In this document: piece after piece, positions 1-10,874 of the stretch
How the letters are laid out: every line of letters begins with the position of its first letter
Position numbering within the stretch: position 1 is the stretch's first letter
NCBI GenBank assembly: GCA_963556495.2
Contig: OY747705.1
Coordinates: 31,283,298 to 31,347,297 of the forward strand
From: Valencia hispanica
Lineage: Eukaryota > Chordata > Actinopteri > Cyprinodontiformes > Valenciidae
Direction of reading: 5' to 3'
DNA length: 64,000 nucleotides
The notes under the pieces: generated by a model
What the model was told of the DNA's origin: nothing
The model's input: the letters and a program-made list of their open reading frames with translations, nothing else
Database searches by the model: none
Translations under genes and position numbers: made by a program

Positions 1-30
1 TGTGCAGCTTCCTTCTGCACTAGCTGTTAA

Positions 31-1089
31 AAAATGCAAGGTAAAGAAAATACATTTGAAGCTGCCGGAAATGCAGCCGCAGATGCGGCTGCCAAAATCA
101 CTGCTAGGTATCAGCAGGCTCATGATTGGATGATGACAATGGTAGCAGAAGATACTGAAAACATTGAGGATTTTATCAAAACTGAAGAAAACAATGCTGC
201 ACCTCAAGAAAAATCTGTTTGGCTACAAAGGGGAGCAGTACAATCTCAGGGACTCTGGCGTAGCCCAGATGGTTGTCCAGTGTTATCTTCGAAAATGAAA
301 TCTGAGATTTTCCAAGAAGCACATGGCTTGGCCCATGTAGGTGCCGCTCAGATGAAAGCAGAAGCCTGGCCAGCCAAGCGTGAGGATAGTGAAACTGTTG
401 TTAAATGCTTGATTAATTATTACATTCCATGGCACGGTTTTCCTCGAACTTTGCGGAGTGATTCAGGAACACATTTTAAAAATCTGCATCTTCAGTTTGT
501 GGAAATACAGCTGGGATTAACCCACAAATTGGAGACTGTGTATCATCCACAGTCTCAGGGGTCAGTGGAAAGAATGAACCAGAATCTTAAAACCAAAATA
601 GCTAAAATTATGGCACAAACAGGACTGACGTGGATAGATGTCCTTCCGATAGCACTCATGGCTGTCAGGTCATCAGTTTGTAGGACTAAAGGACTTGCAC
701 CTTGCGAGTTACTGACTGGCAGGGTATTCAACGGACCGTTTGCACAACTTCGGACTGTGACTGACCCGACCCCTCAGAACCCATCCTCTGACTATCACAT
801 CTTAAAAGCTTTGGTAAAATCTTTCACAACAGCTCCTCCTGCAGTACAGGGCCCAGCTCCACTCCCCAGTGAAGCTGCCTGGGTGTGGTTAAAAGTCATT
901 AAATGGAAGTGGCATGAACCCAGGTGGACGGGTCCCTACCAAGTTACTGCCAGAACCCCTCATGCTGTTCAACTGAAGGGGAAGGGCTGCACCTGGTATC
1001 ATTGGAGCCAATGTTCTCCCGCAGCTGAACCACAACAGTCCCTCACAGAAGTAAGGGAGGCCCTGAAGAGGACAACAGAGGGAGAGTAA
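31..1089 (+). pseudogene. pol: Retroviral pol remnant: RNase H tail fused by deletion to integrase
   Basis: This is the end of pol, open for 351 codons after an in-frame stop at 28-30. Residues about 12-21 (GNAAADAAAK) match the RNase H C-terminus with its conserved Asp. Residues about 93-110 hold an H-x3-H-like start of the integrase zinc-binding domain. The reading then jumps near nt 370 straight into the catalytic core at SETVVKCL. The zinc finger's Cys pair and the first catalytic Asp are therefore missing. The second Asp (LRSDSGTHF) and the Glu (HPQSQGSVERMN) of the DDE triad remain, followed by a typical gamma-type C-terminal domain (WVWLKVIKW, PRWTGPYQV, HWSQC). Integrase would insert proviral DNA; this copy cannot because the core is incomplete. 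The internal deletion is inferred from missing family landmarks. Confidence 0.85.
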
Positions 1090-1764
1090 AAGTTCTTAGG
1101 TGCTATCGAGCCCGGCTTTTATTCTCTGAAGAAAATTTGTCGGGGAGGAGTGATCAGGGGTTAGATCACTCCCAAAGAGGGTAAGGGGTACTTAATTCTT
1201 AAGCCTGAAAAACAAAAAAACAAAAAACATATACATTTTATAAAGGCTGGTTAAGTATTCCCTGAAGATCAAAAGAAAAGATAAGAAAAGAGTTTCTGCA
1301 GCACCCTCGAGCCAGTGGAGGACAGCAAACAGAAACTGAAGAGCATCTTCACATTTTATATTTTAAATTATTTACATCTTATCATTTATATTATATTTTA
1401 GCTTAGCTTGATTTTATCTACGTACCTTTTAAAGATTTTGTTATTTGCATTTCTAAATAACGGCAGCTGCATCTCTATTTTAAAAAAAATAAAAACGGCA
1501 GCATCATGATGTGGGAATAAGCAGGCTGAGAAAAAGTCACATTTTCCTAGGGGCAGAACAGAGTATTACCAGTTTTGTTAAAATAATAAGAAGGACCACT
1601 GCCTTTAAGTGTATTTAATTTTAATGCTCATATTTTTCATCATTTATATTCTATTTAAAAAAATATGAAAGCTTAAGGTTTTGTGCAAATTATACAGATT
1701 GAAAATGTTTAGGTACAGGAGGTTGGGAAGAAATCTCCTAACTGATCCTATTTGGGGTAATTGA
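1090..1764 (+). other. Non-coding spacer between pol and env remnants
   Basis: About 675 bp, AT-rich from 1190 on, with no coding similarity I can see. In simple retroviruses env usually starts close to or overlapping the end of pol. This long gap therefore suggests an insertion or a decayed env leader region. Nothing specific is recognisable. Confidence 0.5.
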
Positions 1765-3382
1765 ATGGTTTTAAGTTGCGCGGTTTTTGTACTATTATTA
1801 ATATTGAATGGTATATTGTTTCTGAATTGCGACTGGCCCTACAGACATGCAGCTTATTGCCAAAACACAGACAACCGCCTGCGTCCTAACAGCTCGATAA
1901 ATTCCAAACACCACTCAGATATCCGGATAATACAACGTGGCAAAAGATGGGTATCAGACCCTCATTTAGGCGTTAAAGATGAAGACCCTCTGCATGGATA
2001 CCATCTTAATCAGTAGTATAACTATGTGGAGGTTCTTGCAAGATCAAAGAATTATTCTAATTGCTATGTGTGTTCTATCATGCCAAAGAGCTCCTCTCAA
2101 CCCAAATGGATCCATTCCCATTGTCATTTAGGAGTTCTTTTTGTGTATTTCAGACTGATGTGAAGCGCTATGGCCGTCATCAGATCAACTGGATCAACTG
2201 TACTTTAGTGTCCTACTTGTGACCTAAACACTTCACAGCGTATAAACTCCTTACTGCACTTGAACCACTTGCAATGTTTCCACAATCCTTTCTGGGGGTT
2301 GCACATTTAAAATCCTCAATGACTTTTCCAGCTTGTTTTCATAGCAAACTTGACAAGGAATCTAGGACGATTGTCTCCGTTTAGATGCCAAAAATTGTAC
2401 AACCCTAAAAAGTGTGTCCATAGTAGTTACACTATACAACAAACCTTAGATCAAAATGAGACCTGTCCATGTAATATTAGTTCTTTGTATTCTACTAGTA
2501 CTCCCCCCGTAGGAAATTATTTGTTTGTAAACTGGGATAATGCAGCGTTACCTGGGAAAAAGGGCACGAAACCAGTAGATGACATATATTGGCTATGCGG
2601 ACACAAGGTGTTTGTGTATTTGCCTGAAAATTGGGGTGGAGTATGCGCGCCAGAAGGATTAACTGATCACACGTTCATAATTACCACAAAACAGAAAACT
2701 GATTCGGATAAAAATGAAAGTAGGAATAAACGGTCTCTAAGCAAAATAGAAGTTCAAAAGCATGACAGTGTTTGGGGTAGTGATGTCCCAGACGACCATA
2801 AATTATGGACCACAGCTAAGAAAATAGTTGGATCATTGATTCCCTCAATAGGGGTTGGAAAAGTCATGTTGAGAGTGGAAACCCAAGCTTATCGTTTCTC
2901 GTTATTCATGAATGCCTCAATTAGTGCATGGGAATCCAACAATAAAGAGATGAAAGCCATAAGGTTGATGTTACTTCAAAATAGGATGGTTTTAGATTTC
3001 TGGACGGCAGCCCAAGGTGGAATTTGTGTACTCCTTAATGAGACATGCTGCAGCTACATCCCGGATAATTCTGTAGATGAAAAACGACATAGATAATGCT
3101 CTCTCTAAAATGCGCAAAGTAGCCAAAGCCCAAAATGCAGACTTTGTAAATGCAGATACTCCACAATGGATGAACTGCTTGTTTTTTGGAGGATGGATGT
3201 CCTTACTCTTGAAGGTAGTGGCTTTCCTAGGAATTTTGATGTTAATATTTTTCCTGCTAACATGTTGCGTAATACCGTGTTTTAAAATTATGGTAAAGAA
3301 AATGATCTCGCAAACACCACTCAGAGGACAATATATGTTAGTTCCTATAAAAGAAATGGAACAGGTGGAATTACAGGAGTAA
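1765..3382 (+). pseudogene. env: Retroviral envelope gene remnant (SU and TM), broken
   Basis: The remnant begins with a hydrophobic leader (MVLSCAVFVLLLILNG). The same frame carries stops at 2014-2016 and 2161-2163. Between them lies a CXXC motif (CYVC, 2062-2073) of the kind that links SU to TM in gamma-type envelopes. A second open stretch, 2350-3096, holds the rest of SU, a furin-like RNKR site at 2722-2733, a heptad-rich region, and a CX6CC motif (Cys codons 3025, 3046, 3049) preceded by an LQNR...GG immunosuppressive-domain-like segment. Near 3077 the frame shifts. The next open stretch (3077-3382) holds the membrane span (WMSLLLKVVAFLGILMLIFF) and a roughly 30-residue tail. Env normally mediates entry and fusion; with two stops and a frameshift no full-length product is possible. 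The family assignment rests on motifs and order. Confidence 0.85.
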
Positions 3383-3478
3383 GAGTAATAGTAGATTCAC
3401 CTCTAAAATATTAGAGGTGAAAATAGGGACTATTGTAAATAAAAACTTTTAAACAAGCGTTGAATGAATACTCAGGCC

Positions 3479-3492
3479 AAAAGGTGAAGGGG
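3479..3492 (+). other. Polypurine tract of the retrovirus
   Basis: AAAAGGTGAAGGGG is all purine except one T and lies directly before TTGTGTG, the proposed LTR start. This is where plus-strand priming occurs in retroviruses. A weaker purine run (3412-3429) lies closer to env, but no plausible LTR start follows it. Confidence 0.6.
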
Positions 3493-4049
3493 TTGTGTGC
3501 TAAAATAATGGACTAAATGCTTAAAAGTGTTAGCACAGGATGTGACCCATGGGTCAGAAAGGAACGGTCAAGATTAAATGGACAAAACTGTTAAGAACAG
3601 GATATGAGTTAGACAATGGGTCACGATTCTCTGAAAAAAACAGGAAACATCTGTTGGGAGAAGGAAGGTTTTCTGCTTAGTAACCAAAAGGAATATATTA
3701 AAAGGGACTTAACTTATTAGGGACGGACTACAGGCACACTTTGCATCTATATGAAAATGTATTATTGAGCTGATTGGATCCTGTAAGAGAGGCTGTCTCT
3801 CAGAATGTTTTGTAATAACTTTGTAAAGTAATAAAAGGCATTTATGAGGAAGATTTCTTTGGAGATGATTTTGGTGAGAATCTCTCCCCATGCATGCCCA
3901 AACATGTGTGAATGTGTAATTCTTTTTATACTCTGCCACAGGATAAACGAACTTGGAGAGAGGAGTTATCAGACAGCAGGCTGGTCAGGGACTGGTAGCA
4001 TAGCAGCGCGAGGCGCAGTTTTTCACTTAAAAATCTCCTCTCATCACAA
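3493..4049 (+). repeat. 3' LTR of the endogenous retrovirus
   Basis: About 557 bp running from TTGTG (3493-3497) to CACAA (4045-4049), a 5-bp perfect inverted repeat that contains the canonical TG...CA. A TATA-like stretch (ATATATTAAAAGG, about 3691) and an AATAAA polyadenylation signal (about 3830) lie in the right order for U3-R-U5. The boundaries are proposed from the tract upstream and the terminal motif; the 5' LTR is not in the window for comparison. Confidence 0.65.
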
Positions 4050-4439
4050 GTTATGAAAATAATTTCCAAAAAGGAAAATCTTAGTTTGTTTTTTTACATT
4101 TTTGTTTTTGGAGATTTTTATGCAAGTAAAGTTTATTTTTAAGTTTAATTACAGATTTACCTGTTTACACAACAGAAAAACTTTTTTTTCATTATTTTAC
4201 TGCACAGAAAATTATTTTTTTAATGAATAAACGTTAATGTTGTGTACATTGTAATGTTATGCTGACTCTTTCATTCAAAGCCATTTAAAACTATTTTTTA
4301 TTTGTTATTTAATATTTAAACATTTGTAGGACATTTGAGGTGATGGCATGTTGTTTTGCGCAATATTGAACTGTTTACTAATAATGTTCTGTTGTTAAAT
4401 AAAGTAAAGGAAGGAGAGAACAAACGTTTCCGTAGCATT
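4050..4439. other. AT-rich intergenic DNA
   Basis: Low-complexity AT-rich sequence with poly-T runs; no gene or recognisable repeat seen. Confidence 0.6.
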
Positions 4440-4537
4440 TTTAAAAAAATGTCCCGCTAATCCGATTAATCATGTTGAAACGCCATCCGATTCATCGATG
4501 ATCCAAATATTCGTTTTTGGCAGCCCTACTCTAAAAC
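4440..4537 (-). repeat. Terminal fragment of a hAT-like DNA transposon
   Basis: Read on the minus strand it begins near TAGGGCTGCCAAAAACGAAT and continues with repeated ATCGAT/TTAATCGG words. That is the style of terminal sequence common in fish hAT elements. The partner end was not found, so this is a fragment. Confidence 0.4.
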
Positions 4538-4549
4538 AGAAACTGCTTA

Positions 4550-4660
4550 GTCAATCACTTCATCTTGATGGTATTAAATTGGCCTCTAGTAATAATGTAA
4601 AGAACCATGGCATTATTTTTGACCAAGATATGACATTCAAATCCCATTTTAAACAGTGTT
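4550..4660 (+). pseudogene. Short LINE reverse-transcriptase fragment
   Basis: Translation in one frame gives KNHGIIFDQDMTFKSHFKQ, matching the 'LGV-FD-DLSF-SHI' block downstream of the RT core in CR1/L2-type LINEs. Only about 35 codons survive before the similarity stops at AT-rich DNA. Confidence 0.6.
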
Positions 4661-4679
4661 GTGACACAGAGTGAAGGAA

Positions 4680-4827
4680 CTTTGTCTGGTTTACATAACC
4701 ATCAATAATTATGATCAATAATTTAATATTAATATAATTATTGATGAAGTTAAAGTTTTAATCTATTTAATTAATATAATAAATATAATATAAATATTCT
4801 ACAATATGATATAATTAATAATAATAA
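4680..4827. repeat. AT-rich repeat shared with 54545-54610
   Basis: The segment around ATTGATGAAGTTAAAGTTTT recurs near 54580 as ATCAATGAAGTTCAAGTTTT with similar flanks. Both are probably pieces of one dispersed element of unknown class. Confidence 0.45.
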
Positions 4828-5605
4828 AATCACCGACCACTACCTGGTGGTGAGACGGCTCCGATGGTGGGGGAGGATGCCGGACAGACCTGGAAGGCGC
4901 AAACGAGGGTCTGCTGGGAACGTCTGGCAGAGTCTCCTGTCAGAAGCAACTTTAACTCACACCTCCAGCAGAACTTTGAACACGTCCCGGAGGAGGCAGG
5001 GGACATTGAGTCAGAGTGAACCATGGTCTGCGCCTCTGTGTCGAGGCGGGTGACCGAAGCTGTGGCCGCAAGGTAGTCGGTGCCTGTCGTGGCAGCAACC
5101 CCCGAACCCGCTGGTGGACACCGAAGGTAAGGGATTCTGTCAAGCTGAAGAAGGAGTCCTATCGGGCCTTTTTGGCTTGTGGGACCCCTGAAGCAGCTGA
5201 TAGGTACCGGCAGGCCAGGCGGAGTGCGGCTCGGATGGTCGCTAAGGCAAAAACTCGGGTGTGGGAGGAGTTTGGAGAGGCCATGGAGAACGACTTCCGT
5301 ACGGCTTCGAGGTGATCCCTTCGAAGCGATTCTGGATCACCATCCGGTGTCTCGGGGGGGGAAGCGGTCTGCCACCAACACTGTTTACAGTGGGGATGGT
5401 GTGCTGCTGACCTCGACGCAGGACGTTTTGGGTCGGTGGATGGAATACTTCGAAGACCTCCTCAATCCCACCGGCACGCCCTCAATCTGGAAGCAGAGTT
5501 TGGGGACTTTGGGTCGGGCTCTCCAATCTCTGGTGCTGAGGTCACCGAGGTCGTTAAAAAGCTCCTCTGTGGGGTGGATGAGATTCGACCGGAGAGCAAT
5601 TAAAC
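4828..5605 (+). pseudogene. LINE ORF remnant: endonuclease end and pre-RT region
   Basis: Starts with TDHYLVVRRLRWWGR, the SDH-type catalytic block near the end of an AP-endonuclease domain. It continues through a segment common in fish LINEs (SEPWS..., TRWWTPKVRDSVKLKKESYRAFLA) to YSGDGVLLTSTQDVLGRWMEYFEDLLNPT, just before the RT domain. These pieces lie in different frames (around 4847, 5016 and 5179), so at least two frameshifts separate them. The RT itself is missing. The RTE/Expander-like assignment is from memory and uncertain; LINE identity is firm. Confidence 0.75.
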
Positions 5606-5611
5606 AAGACT

Positions 5612-5890
5612 ATAATAAATAATAATTAATAGGTAGGCTCAAAATGGGAGTCTTGAGCCTGCTCTTAACAATGTTCAACCCTGAGGTCCCCCGGCAGCCT
5701 GTTCCAGAGGTGAGGGCCATGATAATAAGTGTCCAGACATTTGGGATGACAAGGAGATGGCTGCCAGATGAGCGCAGAAACTGCGAAGATTCATATATTA
5801 AAAGCAGTTCTGAAAGATAAGGCCCCAGGCCATAAAGAAACTTAAAAACCATTAAAAGAATCTTAAAATCGAAAAGTTTTAGATGTCTCT
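5612..5890 (-). pseudogene. C-terminal LINE ORF2 fragment, minus strand
   Basis: The minus-strand frame reads FKILLMVFKFLYGLGPYLSE, then LRSSGSHLLVIP, and ends in VKSRLKT. This is the characteristic tail of L2/Rex1-type ORF2 (FK-LLL-FK-L-G-AP-YLS-LL ... LRSS ... FKS-LKT). Only the last ~90 residues are present, a usual 5'-truncated LINE relic. It lies opposite in orientation to the LINE fragment just before it. Confidence 0.7.
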
Positions 5891-6056
5891 GCTCCAACAC
5901 AGTTGATTCAAATGGTCCAACTACCTCCTCAGCATGTCAACGTTCTGCAGAGGTCTGCTAATGAACATTTGATTCTGGTGGGCTGAACTAGGGAAAGAAC
6001 TAAAATATGCAGGACCAGGCCCATGAGGACTGACTTTGGACACCCCTGCTCTAAGC
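5871..6056 (+). repeat. Dispersed repeat R1, copy 1
   Basis: About 185 bp containing TCCAACACAGTTGATTCAAA, TCTGCAGAGGTCTGCTAATG and ending GGACACCCCTGCTCT. It recurs at 11795-11966 (opposite orientation) and 32618-32826. The GGGTGTCC / GGACACCC ends suggest a small inverted-repeat (MITE-like) element. Confidence 0.65.
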
Positions 6057-6087
6057 AGATCCGTGCAGATGGAGCACAAGGTAAATA

Positions 6088-7062
6088 CAATGCTCAAAAA
6101 AATAAAGGGAACACTAAAATAACACAACCTAGATCTGAATTAATTAATATTCTTATATAAATACTTTGTACTTTACATAGTTGAATGTGCTGACAACAAA
6201 ATTACGCAAAGATTATCAATGGTCATGCTGGAGTATGTTGCAGGCAGCAGAACGTTCACAACGTCTCCAGACTATCACGTTTGTCACATGTGCTCAGTGT
6301 GAACCTGCTTTTATCTGTGAAGAGCATAAGGGTGCCAGTGGCAAATTTGCCAATCTTGGTGTTCTCTGACAAATGCCAAACATCCTGCACAATGTTGGGC
6401 TGTAAGCACAACCCCCACCTGTGGACGCCGGGCCCTCAAACCACCCTCATGGAGTCTGTTTCTGACCGTTTGAGCAGACATATGCACATTAATGGCCTGC
6501 TGGAGGTAATTTTGCAGGGCTCTGGCAGTGCTCCTCCTGTTCCTCCTTGCACAAAGGCGGAGATAGCGGTCCTGCTTCTGGGTTGTAGCCCTCCTACGGC
6601 CTCCTCCACATCTCCTGATTTACTGGCCTGTCTTTGGTAGTGCCTCCATGCTGTGGACACTACGCTGACAGACACAGCAAACCTTCTTGCCACAGCTCGC
6701 ATTGTACCACCCTGCATGAGCTGCACTACCTGAGCCACTTTTGTGGGTTGTAGACTCTGTCTCATGTTACCACTAGAGTGAAAGCACGACCAGCATTCAA
6801 AAGTGACCAAAACATCAGCCAGAAACCATAGGAACCGAGAAGTGGCCAGTGGTCACCTCTTGCAGAACCAATTCTTTATTGGGGGTGTCTTGCTATTTGC
6901 CTATAATCTCCACCTGTTGTCTATTTCATTTGCACAACAGCATGTGGAAGTGATTGTCAATCAGTGTTGCTTCCTAAGTGGACAGTTTGATCTCACAGAA
7001 GTGTGATTGACTTGGAATTACATTGTGTTGTTTAAGTATTCCCTTTATTTCTTTGAGCAGTG
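6088..7062 (-). mobile_element. Internally deleted Tc1-type transposon (975 bp)
   Basis: Flanked by TA dinucleotides (6086-6087 and 7063-7064), the Tc1/mariner target. The terminal inverted repeats contain TGCTCAAAAAAATAAAGGG at the left and the matching CCCTTTATTTCTTTGAGCA at the right. The transposase remnant lies on the minus strand and its 3' half is deleted. Confidence 0.85.
6195..6765 (-). pseudogene. Tc1-type transposase remnant (HTH plus first catalytic Asp)
   Basis: The frame reads [20 protein letters not shown]...[21 protein letters not shown], a paired-like helix-turn-helix that binds the transposon ends. Further on, after a frame change, [11 protein letters not shown] contains the first Asp of the DDE catalytic triad. 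The sequence then stops at ...CCLQHTPA and jumps to the terminal repeat, so the second Asp, the Glu and the C-terminus are gone. The copy could bind DNA at most; it cannot cut. The ATG of MRQS near 6764 is the likely start, although the open frame extends to 6810. Confidence 0.75.
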
Positions 7063-7064
7063 TA

Positions 7065-8193
7065 CATTATAAAGTGAGAAATGGCTTTACAACAGCAGGC
7101 TTGTTTATATCACAAACTGATCATCAGATGATGAATGGTTGTCCGCTGCTGCCTAATCAACTGATCAGTATCAGCTGTGTAGGCTGTGGTCTGCCCTGAC
7201 ACACCCACTGGAGGGAAACTTTAGCTCAAGGGGTGGGAACTCCAAAGCACACCCATGTAAAAAACACTCCAGATCTATTAAATATTGTCATTGTGGCCAG
7301 ATGTCTCAATTTCTGTGGTAGATGATTTAAGTGACTTTGTACGTGGCATGGTTGTTGGTGCCAGACAGGCTGGTCTGAGTATTTCAGAAACTGCTAATCT
7401 ACTGGGATTTTCACACACAACCATCTCTAGGGTTTACAGAGAATGGTCCGAAAAAGGGAAAATATCCAATGAGCTGCAGTTCTGTGGGTGAAAATGAAAA
7501 GCATCTCTGAACGCAGAACACATCGAACCTGGAGGCAGATGGGCTACAGCAGCAGAAGACCACACCGGGTGCCACTCCTGTCAACTAAGAACAGGAAACT
7601 GAGGCTACAATTCGCATAGGTTCACCAAAATTGGACAATAGAAGATTGGAGTCTCAATTTCTGCTGCGACATTCGGATGGAAGGGTCAGAATTTAGCGTC
7701 AGCAACGTGAAAGCTTGGATCCATCCTGCCTTGTATCAACGGTTCAGGCTGGTGGTGGTGGTGTAATGGTGTTGGGGACAATTTCTTGGCACATACTTTG
7801 GGCCCCTTAGTACCAATTGAGCATAGTTGCAATGCCACAGCAAACCTGAGTTTTGTTGCTGACCATGTCCATTCCTATATGACCACAGTGTACCCATCTT
7901 CTGGTGGCTACTTCCAGCAGGATAATGCACCATTTTATAAAGCTCAAATCATCTCAGACTGGTTTCTTGAACATGACAATGAGTTCACTGTACTCAAATG
8001 ACCTCCACAGTCACCAGATCTCAATCCAATAGAGCACCTTTGGGATATCATGTCAATATGGACCAAAATCTCTGAGGAATGTTTCCAGTACCTTGTTGAA
8101 TCTGTGCCACGAAAGATTAAGGTGGTTCTGAAGGCAAAAGGGGGTCCAACCCGGTACTAGCAAGGTGTACCTAATAAAGTGGCCAGTGAGTGC
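7065..8193 (+). mobile_element. Second Tc1-type transposon, left end lost or degraded
   Basis: The right end is clear: GTACCTAATAAAGTGGCCAG at 8167-8186, a terminal repeat typical of one fish Tc1 family. The left partner (CTGGCCACTTTATTAGGTAC) is absent. The left limit is placed at the end of the neighbouring Tc1 copy only because no other boundary is visible. The two elements abut. Confidence 0.65.
7285..8160 (+). pseudogene. Broken Tc1-type transposase
   Basis: The N-terminal helix-turn-helix is present (FVRGMVVGARQAGLSISETA...LLGFSHTTISRVYREWSE). The middle is frameshifted and carries stops. The C-terminal catalytic part reappears with YFQQDNAPFYKA (second Asp) and, after an in-frame TGA at 7999-8001, [15 protein letters not shown] (third acidic residue). 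The frame ends AKGGPTRY near 8158, a usual Tc1 transposase C-terminus. It would be about 290-340 residues if intact; it is not functional. Confidence 0.8.
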
Positions 8194-10874
8194 AAATGAT
8201 GAGTGTAAACTTTTAACCAGAATGGAAAAATCTGAAAAAAAGAATGAACATAGGCAGTGTTATTTTTGTGCAATGCACTGCATTGTTCATATAACTAGTC
8301 TGAATAATTTTCACCAGTTTAATATGCTTGAGATTTATTGCCAGCCGTATCTTTCAAGTGATTGCACATGCTCAATGAGGAAAAGGTTTGCAGTGTGTTC
8401 CTTTGGACAACAAAGAACTGGCCTGAAACATTTATATGGCTGAACTGTCAAAATGAAAGGAAATCTTAAGCTTTTTGGGATTATTCACTGAAAAAAAATG
8501 GATTCATTGAGTTCATTGTGTGACCTTATGCTGAGCTAAGCGTTTGGACAATACTTCTCAGAAAGACAGGAAAGCATGTGTTATATGCCCTTTGGAGCAA
8601 TTTAACCAAATTGGTTTAATGTCCACAATGATTGAAGCACTGAATGCTGTAACACCTCAATGAACCTCCTCCTGTTCTACAACCCCATCACAATAAGCAC
8701 ATACCATAAAACAGGCTCTATGCATGACATCCAGGAAGGATAAACGTGTTGCAGGCGGGTTGCAAAAATTGCCTCATCCTCCTGTGAGCTTTTCCCCAAC
8801 TGTCCTCGACCGCGAAATGTCGAGAAGCAAAAGGTTGTATGGTGGGGTGTGGCGTCTTGGGAAGGAGACAGTGGTCCCGGCAGCATGTCTTCCCTTCATG
8901 CCTCGTTCATTCACTTCATCACCCCATTAGATAAATGTGAAGGATTAGAGCAGAAACCTTGTCACCCTGAGACTGAAAGACAGAAGCCGCACTCTATCAT
9001 CTCCTCCCTAGGCTCATTTTGTCCCCTCAGATATCGAGATGGATATGGAGTGGGATATTCATCACTAAGTGATGTGCAACAGAAATTACCTGCAATTCTT
9101 GGTATAAAATGAGGCTGTGGAGTGAAAACTTTTTCACAATCGCCTTTAAGGTAATTACAAATTATCTTTCCAAACAGCATAAAGAATGTAATGTGCTGTG
9201 CAGATCGCAAAGCCTTTAGAGGATTTGGGGATTTATGAATAAGACCCACCTTGAGCCATCCATAATTATATTTTAATTTTGATCATTTTAGTTTTACAGC
9301 CTTCATTTGTGGAGTAACATTACATATACTGCTTCACTCAATATGTTTGAGGCTTCAAATTCTGTTTACCCAAATGTTATCAGTTCACTCAGTAATATCA
9401 GAGGTGAACTACAGTAAAAGGTATCCAAAGCAGATAGTGTGTAGATCTTATTCTGACTGCATAAGTCCTGAGGTGTTGTGTGCATCACAAGGGATTGGTT
9501 ATATAGCATCCCTTTTAAGCTGATATAAAACGGAACATACAAAATGCAGCTCACAGTTTAAATATTTCCAGTGTTACAATTCAGAGTTTTAAGTAAATTG
9601 TCAGAGCTGCATTTCCTTTTTAATAGCTCTATAATATTGAAACAAAAAACATATATGAAAATTATGAATTTCTTACGCAGGATTACACCAAAATATTGAG
9701 TATAATTGTAAACGATAGAAGCCAGTTTCATATGTATTTTTTGGCTGTAGTATATGCTCTGCTAGACAAGCAACTTTGGACAGACTCTTTCACACCGGGT
9801 GTGGTACAGATGCGGGCTAGCGCTGATGACTCATCTAAGACCTCTCAATCAAAAGGACACGCTCCTTATTATTCATAATTTCAAGCTTAAATTACATCTA
9901 AATGGATGAGTTACAAAAACATTCACCCCCCCTCAGAATTGACATGATGGTAAACTTGACCAATTGAACTTGAAATGTTTTTTGAACCAGGCTGTAAAGG
10001 CTGTATGTTTATTTCTGCTGCGAAGTTGGCATTTTTAACAGGGGAATCAATGGGTATTTACTCCTTTCTGCAGCCAGCCCTTAGCGGATGGGGGGGGGAT
10101 TCCAATTTTTGTCACTTCCGGGTAGGCTTCAGATTTTGCCAGCGGAGTTTGCCCCTTGGATGCACCTCGCTGGCTCACATTTAAATTCCTGTCTGGCTCA
10201 TGTAATTTCTTCATTTTCATTCATTCCATCTTCATGGGAATCCACATGCGGCGTCCGGAAAAAATAGACTAGATGCGCAAAGTTAACGGAGCTCTTCATC
10301 CGCACCGCAGCCATTATGAATTAGGCGTGATACAACTCAATTGTGCAACAATAGGTTTGGCTTTGCTGTGAATAACTAGTAATAAGTGTCAAGGGCCATT
10401 ATTAATAAAGTTGGTAATCTTAATCAAAATCAACAAGCCTGATTAGAAGAAAATATTAGCCAGACAGTGCTCAATCTCTGTCAGTTATTGTGTTATGAAT
10501 ACCTGCCTGATGAGGTTTGGTATTATAAAATGGTAGATGAAGTGATCTTGTGCACTGGCTTTCAGCAAACACTACATACATACAGAATAAACACAAACAA
10601 TTTCTCTACAGAATATAATCATTTATTTTAAAAATCCTTCAACTTCCAGTTAAAATACTGTAGTCAAGAAACTAACTAGGCTAGTAACATTCAACTAAGC
10701 TGTAAATAAAATAGGAAAATAATAATAAACTAAGAAACTAAAGAATAACAATTATAGGAATAACTAAGGATAAAATGGAAACACTATTGAAATAAAAATG
10801 CAGGGATATCACTGTTCAATGTCAATATCTTTGGAATTTGAAATGGGACCAAATTTCATTATTTTAGAGTAATG
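8194..10874. other. Intergenic DNA, no gene recognised
   Basis: Short open frames here have no recognisable motif or codon signal. A GC-richer patch at 10080-10330 includes GCGTCCGGAAAAAATAGAC, reminiscent of subterminal words in the 13.19-16.81 kb element (GCGCGTTAAAAATAGACC). It may be a decayed transposon piece. A poly-G run lies at 10091-10098. Confidence 0.5.

Larger units (their letters stand above)
1..4049 (+). mobile_element. 3' part of a class-I (gamma/epsilon-like) endogenous retrovirus
   Basis: The order is RNase H tail, integrase, spacer, env with surface and transmembrane parts, polypurine tract and 3' LTR, as in a simple retrovirus. The window starts inside pol, so gag, protease, most of reverse transcriptase and the 5' LTR lie outside. 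The gamma-type integrase C-terminus and the CXXC plus CX6CC env pattern place it with class-I elements. Every coding part is damaged, so it is a fossil rather than a working provirus. Target duplication and LTR-LTR divergence cannot be judged without the upstream side. Confidence 0.85.

Noticed and set aside
3412..3429. Alternative polypurine tract just after env
   Set aside because: No TG-initiated LTR-like start follows, while the tract at 3479-3492 is followed by TTGTG that pairs with CACAA at 4045-4049.
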